Origin: JBDTMC01 sp039934475
Lineage (GTDB): Bacteria > Acidobacteriota > Terriglobia > Bryobacterales > Bryobacteraceae
Reading direction: 5' to 3'
Length of the DNA stretch: 38,127 bases
NCBI GenBank assembly: GCA_039934475.1
Contig: JBDTMC010000013.1
Span: forward strand, 1 to 38,127
Part shown: positions 1 through 8,656 of the stretch, in pieces
Layout: the number at the start of each line of letters is the position of its first letter
Numbering within the stretch: the stretch's first letter is position 1
The notes under the pieces: model-generated
Seen by the model: only the letters and a program-made list of their open reading frames with translations
Databases searched by the model: none
Told to the model about the DNA's origin: nothing
Program-made: the position numbers and the translations under genes

Positions 1-1
1 T

Positions 2-169
2 CTGCTGGCACGCCTGCAAGAGGGACGCGCCACAGCTAAAGAGATAGAGGAATCCCGTTTTCTCGAAAACGAGCGCTATATCGCCTTGTACGACGCAATC
101 CATGCCCTCGACCAGGCGCGCCTGGCCTTACTTAAACAACGGGGTGGTCTGCTGACGGCACTTAAGTAG
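2..169 (+). CDS. C-terminal end of a probable TolC-family outer-membrane efflux protein (partial)
   Basis: An open frame enters from the left edge and ends at TAG 167-169, giving 55 residues. The fragment is a continuous amphipathic helix with heptad-like Leu/Ala spacing (start LLARLQEGRATAKEIEE, end ALLKQRGGLLTALK). This resembles the last periplasmic helix of TolC/OEP-family proteins, which often ends in an alternating pattern near RLALLKxxG. The family call rests on helix style only, because no diagnostic motif lies inside the window. It could be another coiled-coil protein. The gene is co-directional with the TPR lipoprotein that follows after about 134 bases. Confidence 0.5.
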   Translation: MLARLQEGRATAKEIEESRFLENERYIALYDAIHALDQARLALLKQRGGLLTALK

Positions 170-303
170 AATTCCCCTTTCCTTCGCCGGTATTCCCGCT
201 TCGCATTCCTAAGGGATATGGCGGCCCAAGCGCGGGCTCGCACGCATTGCGGTAGTTACGTTTTGTGTGGTGAACTGAAGTGGAAGAAAATAGGTGGATC
301 TCT

Positions 304-2607
304 ATGAAGTCGCTGAAAATCGTCGCGCTGCTATGCGCACTCCTGGTAGCGGCTGGATGCTCCCGCGACCCTGACGTCCTGAAAAAGAAGTACGTCGAAA
401 ACGGGAACAAGTACTTCGCCAACGGGAAGTACAAAGAAGCTTCCATCCTATACCGCAAAGCGCTTAGTAAGGACGCCCGTTATGGCGAAGCCTACGCCCG
501 CCTGGCTGAAACTGAAGTTCGCCTGGGCCGTTTCGCCGAAGCCGTTCGTGCCTATCAGCGCGCCGTTGAACTGCAAGCTGACAATACCGATGTCGCCTCA
601 AGGCTGGCCAATATCTATATGGCCGCTTATGTGGGCAGTCCCAACAGCGAATACCTCCGCCAGGAGATCCAAAACCTTCAGAACATCCTTTCCAAGAAGA
701 ACGCCAACTCCTTTGAGGCGCTGCGGCTGGCTGGGTTCGTCGCCACCGTCAACAAGAACTTTCCCCTCGCTGCCGAAAAGCTTCGCGCCGCGGAAAAAGT
801 GAAGCCTAATCAACCCGAGGTCGCTCTCGCTCTCGCCCAGGCGCTGGTCGGCGCCAAACAGGATTCTGAAGCGGAGAAGGTGGTCCGGGCGACGCTCGAC
901 AACAATAAGGGCTACGCCGCTCTTTATGACATGCTCTCTGCGCTGTACGTCAAACAGAATCGGATCGCCGATGCGGAAAAAGTTCTTCAAGAGAAGGTAG
1001 CGAATAACCCCAAAGAGATCGCCTGGCGCATCCAGCTTGCCGGCTTCTACTACGCCATTCACCGTCCGGATGACATGAATAAGACCATCCAGGACGTTAT
1101 GAGCAACGCCAAGGGATTCCCTACTGCCTACCAGAAGGTGGGCGACTTCTTCATGCGAGCGCGGGATTTCGAACGCGCACAAAAAACTTATGAGCAAGGT
1201 CTTCAGGCCAATCCCACGGAGCGCCTGGAGTACCAGAAACGCGTCATCGAAGCCATGGCGGCGGCCGGGAAGAACAAAGAAGCGATGGCCCTGGCGGAAA
1301 AGATGCTTGCAGAGAATAAGGATAACGCCGACCTCCGCGCCATTCGTGCCGGTCTCATTCTCCAAATGGGAGAGCGCAGCCAGTTGCAGCGAGCCATCGA
1401 CGACTTTGCCTCCGCCCTCCAGAAGAATCCGAAGAACTTCGTCCTGCAGTACAACATCGGTCGCGCCTACTACGCCAAGGGTGATCTTGATGCCGCTCGC
1501 GTTCAATTCCAGGAGGCGCTGAAGCTGCGTCCCGACTATATGCCGGCGCGCCTCCTGCTAGCCCAGGTCTTTCTTACCAAACGCGAATACGCGAAAGCGA
1601 TTCAGACCGCGGGTGAAGTGCTGCAGGTGGATCCGAGCAACCTCCAGGCGCGCCTCATCAAATCGGCCGCTCTGATTGGTTCAGGGGAACTGCCCCTGGC
1701 GCGCAAGGAACTCGAAGAAACCAGCCAGGCCTATCCGGGCTCACGCGACGCTCAGTTTCAAATGGCGCTGCTCAATCTCGCCGACCACAAAACTGTCGAG
1801 TCCGAGAAGATGTTCCGCAGCCTCCAGCAGTCAGACACGCGCGATCCGCGTGGTCTCCTCGGGCTGGTCGAAACCTATATGGCCACTGGACGCATGAAGG
1901 AAGCCCAACAGGTGCTGACCGACGAATTGACGAGGCAACCCGCGCGGGACGATATTCGCCTCGCACTGGCGAACGTCTCCTACCGCGCCGGCTCCTACAG
2001 CGTTGCCATCGAAAACTACAAGAAACTCCTTGAGAAGCGTTCTGACGATTCGCAGATGTGGCTTCGCCTAGGCATCGTTTACGGCCGCGATGGCAAGTTC
2101 AGCAACGCTCACGAATCGTATTCGAAGGCGCTCTCGATTAACCCCAACGATCCTGTCACGACGGTGGAACAGGCCATGCTCTACGAGGCTGAGGGCAAGC
2201 GCCAGCAGGCGGTGCCTCTTTACAACGCGACCCTCAAGCTGCAGCCCGACAATCCTGTCGCCCTCAACAACCTCGCCTTCATCATGGCTGAGGACGGCCG
2301 CGATCTGGACCAGGCCCTCACCTACTCGCAACGCGCCAAGCAGAAGCTGCCCACGAACGTCGATATCGCTGACACGCTGGGCTGGGTTTATATCAAGAAG
2401 AACCTCAGTGACAATGCGATTGAAGTCTTTCGCGACCTCACTGCGAAGCAGCCACAGAATGCCACCTTCCGTTACCACCTGGCCCTGGCGCTGGTGCAAA
2501 AGGGCGACAAAGGACAAGCTCGCCGGGAACTCGATGTAGCACTACGCGCCAAGCCGCAAAAACCGATGGAAGACAAAATCCGGGAGTTGATGTCGCGCAT
2601 CGGCTAA
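304..2607 (+). CDS. Large tetratricopeptide-repeat lipoprotein (PrsT-like)
   Basis: This encodes about 767 residues made almost entirely of TPR helices. Repeats such as the one containing AYARLAETEVRLGRFAEA recur to the C-terminus. The start at 304 is preferred over an in-frame GTG at 280. It gives a clean lipoprotein signal (MKSLKIVALLCALLVAAGC, lipobox AAGC) and has an AGGTGG ribosome site at 292-297. The protein is probably anchored to a membrane through the lipidated Cys and acts as a periplasmic scaffold. Size and architecture resemble PrsT-type TPR lipoproteins of exosortase/PEP-CTERM exopolysaccharide loci. The next gene encodes a CAAX-like protease of a kind also linked to those loci, which supports but does not prove this role. 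No enzyme domain is seen. Confidence 0.85.
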   Translation: MKSLKIVALLCALLVAAGCSRDPDVLKKKYVENGNKYFANGKYKEASILYRKALSKDARYGEAYARLAETEVRLGRFAEAVRAYQRAVELQADNTDVASRLANIYMAAYVGSPNSEYLRQEIQNLQNILSKKNANSFEALRLAGFVATVNKNFPLAAEKLRAAEKVKPNQPEVALALAQALVGAKQDSEAEKVVRATLDNNKGYAALYDMLSALYVKQNRIADAEKVLQEKVANNPKEIAWRIQLAGFYYAIHRPDDMNKTIQDVMSNAKGFPTAYQKVGDFFMRARDFERAQKTYEQGLQANPTERLEYQKRVIEAMAAAGKNKEAMALAEKMLAENKDNADLRAIRAGLILQMGERSQLQRAIDDFASALQKNPKNFVLQYNIGRAYYAKGDLDAARVQFQEALKLRPDYMPARLLLAQVFLTKREYAKAIQTAGEVLQVDPSNLQARLIKSAALIGSGELPLARKELEETSQAYPGSRDAQFQMALLNLADHKTVESEKMFRSLQQSDTRDPRGLLGLVETYMATGRMKEAQQVLTDELTRQPARDDIRLALANVSYRAGSYSVAIENYKKLLEKRSDDSQMWLRLGIVYGRDGKFSNAHESYSKALSINPNDPVTTVEQAMLYEAEGKRQQAVPLYNATLKLQPDNPVALNNLAFIMAEDGRDLDQALTYSQRAKQKLPTNVDIADTLGWVYIKKNLSDNAIEVFRDLTAKQPQNATFRYHLALALVQKGDKGQARRELDVALRAKPQKPMEDKIRELMSRIG

Positions 2608-2629
2608 GGCTAGACTGCGGCAATCCCTA

Positions 2630-3304
2630 ATGCCGGTGTTGGAACGCTATCCGTCTGTACGTTACATCGCTCCGTTTGTAGTGTTTCTGGTTTTCCTGCT
2701 CGTCGATCCCTACAACCCGTTACCGGACCGGCTGGAATACCCTCTCCGCGTCGCAATCCTCAGTGCGGTGATCTGGTTTGTTTCCCGCGGAGTCATTTCG
2801 TTTCGAATCGCCAACCTGAGCGGTAGCCTGTTGCTAGGGGTGGCCGTCTTTGCCGTTTGGATTGCGCCTGATCTACTGGTGCCGGGTTGGCGCCAGCACT
2901 GGCTCTTTCAGAACTCCATCACCGGCACCCTTAAGTCGTCGCTTAGCGAGGCCGCCCGCGGCGATGTCTTCATCCTCAGCCTTCGCTCTCTCCGCGCCGT
3001 GGTTTTGGTCCCCATCATTGAAGAACTCTTCTGGCGTGGGTGGATGATGCGCTGGATCATCGATCCGGACTTCCGCAAGATCGCCCTGGGCTCATTCAGC
3101 GCCCTCTCGTTCTGGTTGACCGCACTTCTCTTTGCCTCTGAACATAGCTCATACTGGGAAGTTGGTTTGGTCGCCGGCATCGCATACAACTGGTGGATGC
3201 TGCGTACCAGGTCGCTCGGGGATTGCATCCTCGCCCACGCCGTCACCAACGCCTGTCTGTGCCTGTTCGTGGTGGTCACGGGAAAATGGGAATACTGGCT
3301 CTAA
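2630..3304 (+). CDS. CPBP/CAAX-type intramembrane protease, PEP-CTERM-associated style
   Basis: This is a 224-residue polytopic membrane protein with about six hydrophobic segments. The three CPBP/Abi motifs are visible: EELFWRGW (the EExxxR pair of catalytic acids) near residue 131, FASEH near 169, and AHAVTN near 202. These are the predicted metal or water-activating residues of Rce1-like glutamic proteases. The family is known to cleave membrane-embedded peptides, but the substrate here is unknown. The overall form resembles the CAAX-protease-related proteins found with exosortases. The gene starts 22 bases after the TPR lipoprotein and 18 bases before the HAD gene, so it is probably co-transcribed with at least the TPR gene. 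No exosortase gene is in the window. Confidence 0.8.
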   Translation: MPVLERYPSVRYIAPFVVFLVFLLVDPYNPLPDRLEYPLRVAILSAVIWFVSRGVISFRIANLSGSLLLGVAVFAVWIAPDLLVPGWRQHWLFQNSITGTLKSSLSEAARGDVFILSLRSLRAVVLVPIIEELFWRGWMMRWIIDPDFRKIALGSFSALSFWLTALLFASEHSSYWEVGLVAGIAYNWWMLRTRSLGDCILAHAVTNACLCLFVVVTGKWEYWL

Positions 3305-3322
3305 AAGGAACCGACACACTGC

Positions 3323-4129
3323 ATGATTGAACGCATCACCGAAGGGACCAACGCGCTGCGTGCGCGCGTCGCCCTCTTCGATTTCGATGGGACCCTCTCC
3401 CTCGTCCGCGCCGGCTGGATGGACGTCATGGTGCCGATGATGGTGGAACTGCTCGCCGAACACAAAAGCGGCGAATCGGAAGCCGAACTCACTGAAATTG
3501 TCCGCGAATACGTCGGCCGCCTTACCGGCAAGCAGACCATGTATCAGATGATTGAGCTGGCCAACGAAATCGAGAAGCGCGGCGGCAAGCCTCTCGATCC
3601 CCTGGTCTATAAACGCATGTACAGCGATCGCCTGATGGAGAAGATCGTAGACCGCATCGAGGAACTCAAGAGCGGTGCTGTGTCGCCTGAGAAGTACCTC
3701 GTGCCCGGCTCCATCGAATTGCTGGAAGGTTTAAAAGCCCGCGGCCTGAAAATGTATCTCGCCAGCGGCACCGACGAAGTCTACATGAAGGAGGAGGCCC
3801 GGCTGCTGGGCGTGGACAAGTATTTCGACGGCGGCGTGTATGGCGCTCTCGACGATTACCTCGCTTTCTCCAAGGCCATCCTCATTCAACGCATCATTGA
3901 ATCGGCGGAATCCAAAGGGGAAGAGTTCCTCGGTTTCGGCGATGGCTACGTGGAAATCGAGAACGTCCACCGCGTCGGCGGGATAACGGTCGGCGTCGCC
4001 AGCGACGAGCCGGAGTGCCTGAAAGTGGACGAGTGGAAGCGTGAACGACTGGTCAACGTCGGCGCCGATTTCATCGTGCCGAATTTTGCCGCTTACACGC
4101 AGCTGCTGGCCACGCTGTTCCCGCAGTAA
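3323..4129 (+). CDS. HAD-superfamily phosphatase
   Basis: This is a 268-residue HAD hydrolase. Motif I DFDGT lies at residues 20-24 (nucleophile Asp20, acid Asp22). Motif II is the Ser/Thr in LASGTDE, a Lys in LAFSKAIL fits motif III, and motif IV is GFGDGYVEIE. The helical cap sits between motifs I and II, as in phosphoglycolate-phosphatase-like (C1 cap) enzymes. It likely removes phosphate from a sugar phosphate. It is the first gene of a five-gene run with two sugar kinases and a SIS isomerase. By analogy with GmhB of the heptose pathway, it may dephosphorylate a bisphosphorylated sugar. That role is inferred from context. AAAGGA upstream (3304-3309) is the only ribosome-site candidate. 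Confidence 0.85.
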   Translation: MIERITEGTNALRARVALFDFDGTLSLVRAGWMDVMVPMMVELLAEHKSGESEAELTEIVREYVGRLTGKQTMYQMIELANEIEKRGGKPLDPLVYKRMYSDRLMEKIVDRIEELKSGAVSPEKYLVPGSIELLEGLKARGLKMYLASGTDEVYMKEEARLLGVDKYFDGGVYGALDDYLAFSKAILIQRIIESAESKGEEFLGFGDGYVEIENVHRVGGITVGVASDEPECLKVDEWKRERLVNVGADFIVPNFAAYTQLLATLFPQ

Positions 4130-4152
4130 AATCAAAGGTCGCCTACATTAAG

Positions 4153-5124
4153 ATGGAATCCAAGTATCAGCGGTTCGACCGCGCTCGCTTGCTTGTGAAG
4201 CCTCTCGCCGAGCGTACGAACGACCTGCCACTCGGCCGGTGGATGTCGCTTGACGACGAGGCGCCTGCTTTCACCCATCCCGATCTTCCCGAGATCGCCC
4301 GCACCCTCGCTGCCGCGCGCACCGCAGGCACGGCCCGCATTCTCATGATGGGCGCCCATCTGCTTCGTGCCGGGACCAACCGCCACATCATCGACCTCAT
4401 GGAGCGCGGCCTCATCGATCACATTGCGATGAACGGCGCCGGCGCCATTCACGATTACGAACTCGCCCGGATCGGCGCCACGACGGAGAGCGTCGCCCGC
4501 TACATCGCTTCCGGCGAATTCGGCCTTTGGACCGAAACCGGCGAACTGAACGACTGGATTGCCGAGGCCGCCCGCCTCAACCTCGGCCTGGGCGAAAACG
4601 TTGGCAGCCGCATTGCCGCATCGGACTTTCCCCATCGCGACCTCAGTGTCCTCGCCGCCGCCTATCGCCTCTCAGTTCCTGTCACCATTCACGTTGGTAT
4701 CGGGTACGACATTCTTCACGAACATCCGAACTGCGACGGCGCCGCCCTTGGTCAGGCAAGCTATACCGATTTCTTAATCTTCGCCAACACGGTGGAGCGT
4801 CTGGAGAGCGGCATCCTGCTGAGCTTCGGATCGGCTATCATGGCCCCCGAGGTATACCTAAAAGCATTGGCGATGTCCCGCAACGTCGCTCATCAGCAGG
4901 GCCGCTCTATCCGCGACTTCACCACGGCGGTGTTTGACATGGTTCCCATACAAGGCGACATCCACCGCGAGTTGCCAAAGAGCGACCCCGGTTACTATTT
5001 CCGTCCTCACAAGACCATGCTGGTGCGAACGGTAGCCGACGGCGGCCGCAGTTTCTATGTCTGCGGCGACCACCGGGCCACCTTCCCTGCGTTGCGCCGC
5101 GCCGCACTGGAGGCCACAGCGTGA
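4153..5124 (+). CDS. Deoxyhypusine-synthase-like protein of unknown substrate
   Basis: This 323-residue protein resembles the deoxyhypusine synthase fold, a Rossmann-like NAD-binding enzyme. Supporting stretches are MMGAHLLRAGTNRHIIDLM, HIAMNGAGAIHDYELA and GATTESVARYI, followed by a C-terminal half with GSAIMAPEVYLKAL. Eukaryal and archaeal deoxyhypusine synthase modifies eIF5A. Bacteria lack that target, and the canonical GGGVxKHH active-site segment is not evident here, so a different reaction is likely. The gene overlaps the PfkB kinase by four bases (GTGA). This coupling points to a role in the sugar-phosphate pathway of this operon. The family resemblance is my recognition from motifs and should be confirmed by profile search. 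Confidence 0.6.
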   Translation: MESKYQRFDRARLLVKPLAERTNDLPLGRWMSLDDEAPAFTHPDLPEIARTLAAARTAGTARILMMGAHLLRAGTNRHIIDLMERGLIDHIAMNGAGAIHDYELARIGATTESVARYIASGEFGLWTETGELNDWIAEAARLNLGLGENVGSRIAASDFPHRDLSVLAAAYRLSVPVTIHVGIGYDILHEHPNCDGAALGQASYTDFLIFANTVERLESGILLSFGSAIMAPEVYLKALAMSRNVAHQQGRSIRDFTTAVFDMVPIQGDIHRELPKSDPGYYFRPHKTMLVRTVADGGRSFYVCGDHRATFPALRRAALEATA

Positions 5125-6098
5125 CTACGGCCCAACTGCTCGCCAAATTCAAGGATCTCACCGCCCTCGTCATCGGCGACATTTGTCTCGATCGCTGGTG
5201 CACTTACGATCCCGCCGTGTCCGAACCCTCCCGCGAAACCGGCATCCCCCGCCTCGGCGTCGTTTCCACGGTGGTTACCCCAGGCGCGGGTGGCACCGTT
5301 GCCAACAACCTCGCCGCCCTCGGTGCGGGCCGTATCGCCGTGCTCGGAATGGTGGGTGACGATGGGTTTGGCTACGAGCTCCGCCAGGCTCTGACTGCCC
5401 GCGGCATTGAGCACTTTCTTTTGGTGAACGCCCCAGGCCGCCAGACTTTTACCTACACCAAGCTACTCAATGCGACCAACGGAGAAGAAGACAAGCCGCG
5501 CATTGATTTCATCTCCACCGATGACATTCCCTCCGCCGTCGAGGACACTCTTCTCCACCGTCTGCGTGAATCGTGGCACGTCTTCGACGTCATTCTTGTA
5601 TCCGATCAGGCCGAAACAGAACGCGGCGGAGTGGTGACGCGCCGCATGAGGGACTTGATCGCGGAACTCGCCGCCGAGCGCCCCGACAAGATCTTTTGGG
5701 TGGATTCGCGCCTGCGTCCCGAACACTTTCGCGGCGTTATCGTCAAGCCGAACAACCACGAGGCAGAAGCAGCCTGCCGCCGCGCTATCGGTACCGTCGA
5801 CTACACTCGTTTCCGCCGCCACATTGCCGCGCCGTTACTTCTGGTCACACACGGCTCCGAAGGAGTCCTCACCATCCGCGAAGGGCATGAGGACGTGTGG
5901 GTCCGCACTCGTCCCATCGCGAATCCAGTGGACATCTGCGGCGCCGGCGACAGTTTCTCAGCCGGAGCGTCCCTCGCCCTCGCCGTCACCGGTGATCCCA
6001 TTCAGGCGGCGGAATTCGGCAACCTCGTCGCCTCCATCACAATCATGAAAAAAGGCACAGGCACCGCTTCGCCCGCCGAACTCCTGGGGACGGCATGA
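5121..6098 (+). CDS. PfkB/ribokinase-family sugar kinase, HldE kinase-domain-like
   Basis: This is a 325-residue carbohydrate kinase. The N-terminus LVIGDICLDRW and GAGGTVANNLAALGA (residues 55-69) match the substrate-binding part of the RfaE/HldE-I branch. The ATP-site loop VKPNNHEAE is at 208-216, and the catalytic GAGDS motif is at 274-278 with Asp277 as base. HldE normally has a second, cytidylyltransferase-like adenylyltransferase domain, but this protein ends after the kinase fold, so it is HldA-like. It begins at GTG inside the stop of the previous gene and itself overlaps the ROK kinase (ATGA). It likely phosphorylates a sugar phosphate at C1, but the exact substrate is not readable from sequence. 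Confidence 0.82.
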   Translation: MTTAQLLAKFKDLTALVIGDICLDRWCTYDPAVSEPSRETGIPRLGVVSTVVTPGAGGTVANNLAALGAGRIAVLGMVGDDGFGYELRQALTARGIEHFLLVNAPGRQTFTYTKLLNATNGEEDKPRIDFISTDDIPSAVEDTLLHRLRESWHVFDVILVSDQAETERGGVVTRRMRDLIAELAAERPDKIFWVDSRLRPEHFRGVIVKPNNHEAEAACRRAIGTVDYTRFRRHIAAPLLLVTHGSEGVLTIREGHEDVWVRTRPIANPVDICGAGDSFSAGASLALAVTGDPIQAAEFGNLVASITIMKKGTGTASPAELLGTA

Positions 6099-6946
6099 AC
6101 ACGCTTGCCATCGACATCGGAGGCACCAAGTTCACGCTCGGTATCTTCGAAGGGGATCGCCTCATCCGCCGCCACTCCCAGGCTGTTGACCGCGAGGGCG
6201 GCCGACAGTGGATGATGGAGCAACTCCTCGCTATCACCGCGGCCTGGAAAAAGGAAACGCCCCTCCACCGCTGCGGCATCGGTTTCGGCGGTCCGGTGAA
6301 TTTCGCTACGCAGATGGTGGCGCTCTCCACGCATGTTGGCGGTTGGACTGATTTTGACCTTGTCGGCGAAATTCGCCGCGCCCTCGGCATCCCGGTAGTG
6401 ATGGATAACGACGCTAACGTCGGCGGCCTTGGGGAAGCCCGCTACGGGGCGGGGAAGGGCTTCGACCCTCTCTTTTACATGACTCTCTCCACGGGCATTG
6501 GAGGCGGTATCATTACGCAAGGCGGCCTCTACCGCGGCGCCGATTCCTACGCCGGAGAGATCGGCCACCTCACCATTCGCCCCGGTGGCCCAGACTGCTT
6601 CTGCGGCTCCAATGGCTGTTTCGAGCGCATGTGCTGCGGTCTCTGGCTGGAGCGCGACCACGGCCGCCCGGCTCACGAACTAATGCAGGACTCGGCCTTC
6701 GTCGAACGCTACGTCGTCGATCTCGCGCTCGGCCTGAAATCTGCCATCATGCTGCTGAACCCCGCCCGTATTGTCATTGGTGGAGGGATCAGCAAGGCAG
6801 GTGATAAACTCTTTCTTCCACTGCGCGCCGAACTGCGCCGCCAAATTACCAATTGGTCCAGGGCTCGCATCGACGTTGTTCCCGCCGCCCTTAGTGACGA
6901 CAGTGTTCTCTACGGAGCCCTTGCTCTTACTCAGGAAAACTCATGA
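6095..6946 (+). CDS. ROK-family sugar kinase (glucokinase/mannokinase-like)
   Basis: This is a 283-residue ROK kinase. The phosphate loop DIGGTK is at residues 7-12 and the catalytic Asp106 lies in MDNDANVGG. The zinc site is His158 (GEIGHLTI) with Cys168, Cys170 and Cys175 in DCFCGSNGCFE, the usual ROK CxCGxxGCxE pattern. There is no N-terminal helix-turn-helix, so it is a kinase and not a ROK repressor. It probably phosphorylates a hexose or similar sugar with ATP. It sits between the PfkB kinase and the SIS isomerase with four-base overlaps on both sides. Two different sugar kinases in one coupled operon suggest successive phosphorylations of one intermediate. That order is inference. Confidence 0.88.
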   Translation: MNTLAIDIGGTKFTLGIFEGDRLIRRHSQAVDREGGRQWMMEQLLAITAAWKKETPLHRCGIGFGGPVNFATQMVALSTHVGGWTDFDLVGEIRRALGIPVVMDNDANVGGLGEARYGAGKGFDPLFYMTLSTGIGGGIITQGGLYRGADSYAGEIGHLTIRPGGPDCFCGSNGCFERMCCGLWLERDHGRPAHELMQDSAFVERYVVDLALGLKSAIMLLNPARIVIGGGISKAGDKLFLPLRAELRRQITNWSRARIDVVPAALSDDSVLYGALALTQENS

Positions 6947-7494
6947 CTTTCGCAGAATCCTACAAATCCGAACTACTCAAAGCAATCGACGCCATTGATC
7001 TCGATAAGGTCCAGCAAGCCATCGACTGGTTCGACGACGCCCGGGAAGCCGGCCGTCATATCTTCATCTGCGGCAATGGCGGTAGCGCCGCCACGGCCTC
7101 CCACATCGTCTGCGATTTCGTCAAAGGAGCCAGCTACAAGCGCGACAAGCGGTTCAAGATGATGGCTCTTACCGACTCACTGGCCACCATCACGGCTTAC
7201 TCCAACGATGTGTCCTACGACGTTGTCTTCACTGAGCCACTAAAGAACTTCGCTCAACCCGGAGATCTCTTCATGGCCATCAGCGGTTCCGGCAACTCCC
7301 CCAACGTCATCAGCGCCATGGAATACGCCAACACCGCCGGCTGCCGTACGATTGCCCTTACTGGCCGTGACGGAGGCGGACTGGGCCCCCTCGCCCAGCT
7401 CAACATTCAGGTCGCCGTCCCGCACATGGGCCGCATCGAAGACGCACACATGATCGTCTGTCACATGATTGCCTATCACTTCATGGAACAGTAG
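6943..7494 (+). CDS. SIS-domain phosphosugar isomerase, GmhA-like
   Basis: This 183-residue protein is a single SIS domain. The phosphate-binding loop ICGNGGSAATASH lies at residues 42-54 and a second Ser-rich loop AISGSGNSPN at 112-121. The C-terminal helix has IEDAHMIVCHM, matching the position of the catalytic His of GmhA. The Glu of GmhA's helix seems replaced by Asp58 (SHIVCDFV). GmhA converts sedoheptulose 7-phosphate to a heptose phosphate, while its relative DiaA is a non-enzymatic DnaA partner. The sugar-kinase neighbours favour an isomerase. It is the last gene of the coupled operon and overlaps the ROK gene by four bases (ATGA). Confidence 0.82.
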   Translation: MTFAESYKSELLKAIDAIDLDKVQQAIDWFDDAREAGRHIFICGNGGSAATASHIVCDFVKGASYKRDKRFKMMALTDSLATITAYSNDVSYDVVFTEPLKNFAQPGDLFMAISGSGNSPNVISAMEYANTAGCRTIALTGRDGGGLGPLAQLNIQVAVPHMGRIEDAHMIVCHMIAYHFMEQ

Positions 7495-7512
7495 CGGCGG
7501 TCGGTCCCCCGC

Positions 7513-8610
7513 TTACACAAACAGATACCGCGCCACCGCGTCCTCGTTCCATTCGATACCCACGCCTGGACGGTCCGGCGCCGTGACATGCCCCGCCTCC
7601 GCTTCCAGCGGATCGCACAGCACTGGCGCTGCAAAATCCACCCACTCCAACCAATGCGACGTTGGAGTCACTGCCAGTAAGTGCGCGCTGATCTCCGGAA
7701 ACAAGTGACTAGACATCGGCGCTCCATGGAGGTTGGCGATGGCCGAAGCCCGCATCCATCGCGTGACGCCGCCGATCTTCATCGCATCGGCCATCACAAA
7801 ATCGCAGGCCCCCGCATGCAGCGCTTTCCCCATCTCACGCGCGCCCCACCAATTCTCCCCGCATTGAATCGGTGTCCGCACCTCCCGCCGCACGGTTGCA
7901 TGGCCCTCGAAGTCTTCCGATAGCACCGGCTCCTCCACCCACACCAAGGCCTCATGATCCAGCCGTTTGATGCGCCGGATTGCCTCAGGGACATTCAGGC
8001 TCTGGTTGTAATCCGCCATCAACTGAATCCCCTCGCCGACGGCGTTTCGGATCGCTCGCACCACGGCCACATCCATTTCCAAATCCGGATAGCCTAGCCG
8101 GACTTTCAACGCCCGGAACCCGCCCTCTGTCAGCCCACGCGCCTCCGCCGCCACACGCTCCCGCCCGCTCAATCCCAACCCGCAACTGTTGTATGCCGGA
8201 ATCGGCCGCGCCTCCCCGCCCATCAACCGCACCAGAGGCAAACCCGCGGCCTTCCCCAACGCATCCCAGGTCGCCATCTCGATTCCCGCCACTGCCATCG
8301 CCACCAGACCCTGCATGCCCAGCAGCCGGAACCGGCTATTCAGGTGCCGTTCCAAAACCACGGGAGTCGCCTTCAAACCGATCAGTGTTTCATTCAATCC
8401 ATTGAGCAACTCCACGAGAGGAGTCAGCGCGATGGTGGTGTAACAAAACAGATAGCTGCAGCCGGTGATCCCTTCATCGGTGTGTAGGTCGATCAGTACC
8501 AGCGGCGCTGTCGCCACGGCGCCGCCCGCCGTCTGCAAATGGCGTCGCAGAGGCACATTGACGGCTCGCGCACGAAGGCTCCGGATGGTTAGCAAAGGTT
8601 GGGGGACCAC
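7513..8610 (-). CDS. Mandelate racemase/muconate lactonizing enzyme-family protein (enolase superfamily)
   Basis: This encodes about 365 residues from a GTG at 8610. A longer frame exists upstream, but it would run under the divergent VOC gene and lacks family similarity. An N-terminal capping domain precedes a (beta/alpha)7 barrel. Expected metal ligands are Asp in LMADYNQS, Glu in WVEEP and Glu in CGENWW. The KVR after RALKV fits the KxK/R base position, and His in MSSHLFPE fits the second acid/base. These residues place it in the mandelate-racemase subgroup, which abstracts a proton alpha to a carboxylate, for example in sugar-acid dehydration or racemisation. The substrate is unknown. It is convergent with the SIS gene, 18 bases away. 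Confidence 0.85.
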   Translation of the reverse strand: MVPQPLLTIRSLRARAVNVPLRRHLQTAGGAVATAPLVLIDLHTDEGITGCSYLFCYTTIALTPLVELLNGLNETLIGLKATPVVLERHLNSRFRLLGMQGLVAMAVAGIEMATWDALGKAAGLPLVRLMGGEARPIPAYNSCGLGLSGRERVAAEARGLTEGGFRALKVRLGYPDLEMDVAVVRAIRNAVGEGIQLMADYNQSLNVPEAIRRIKRLDHEALVWVEEPVLSEDFEGHATVRREVRTPIQCGENWWGAREMGKALHAGACDFVMADAMKIGGVTRWMRASAIANLHGAPMSSHLFPEISAHLLAVTPTSHWLEWVDFAAPVLCDPLEAEAGHVTAPDRPGVGIEWNEDAVARYLFV

Positions 8611-8656
8611 GCCTCTATTCTCCCATCCGGCCGCACCTTGCAGGCATAATCGAATC

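Noticed and set aside
598..1506. 302-residue open frame opposite the TPR lipoprotein gene
   Set aside because: It is a mirror of a strongly coding, high-GC TPR gene, has no recognised domain, and the plus strand shows clear repeats and a lipoprotein signal.
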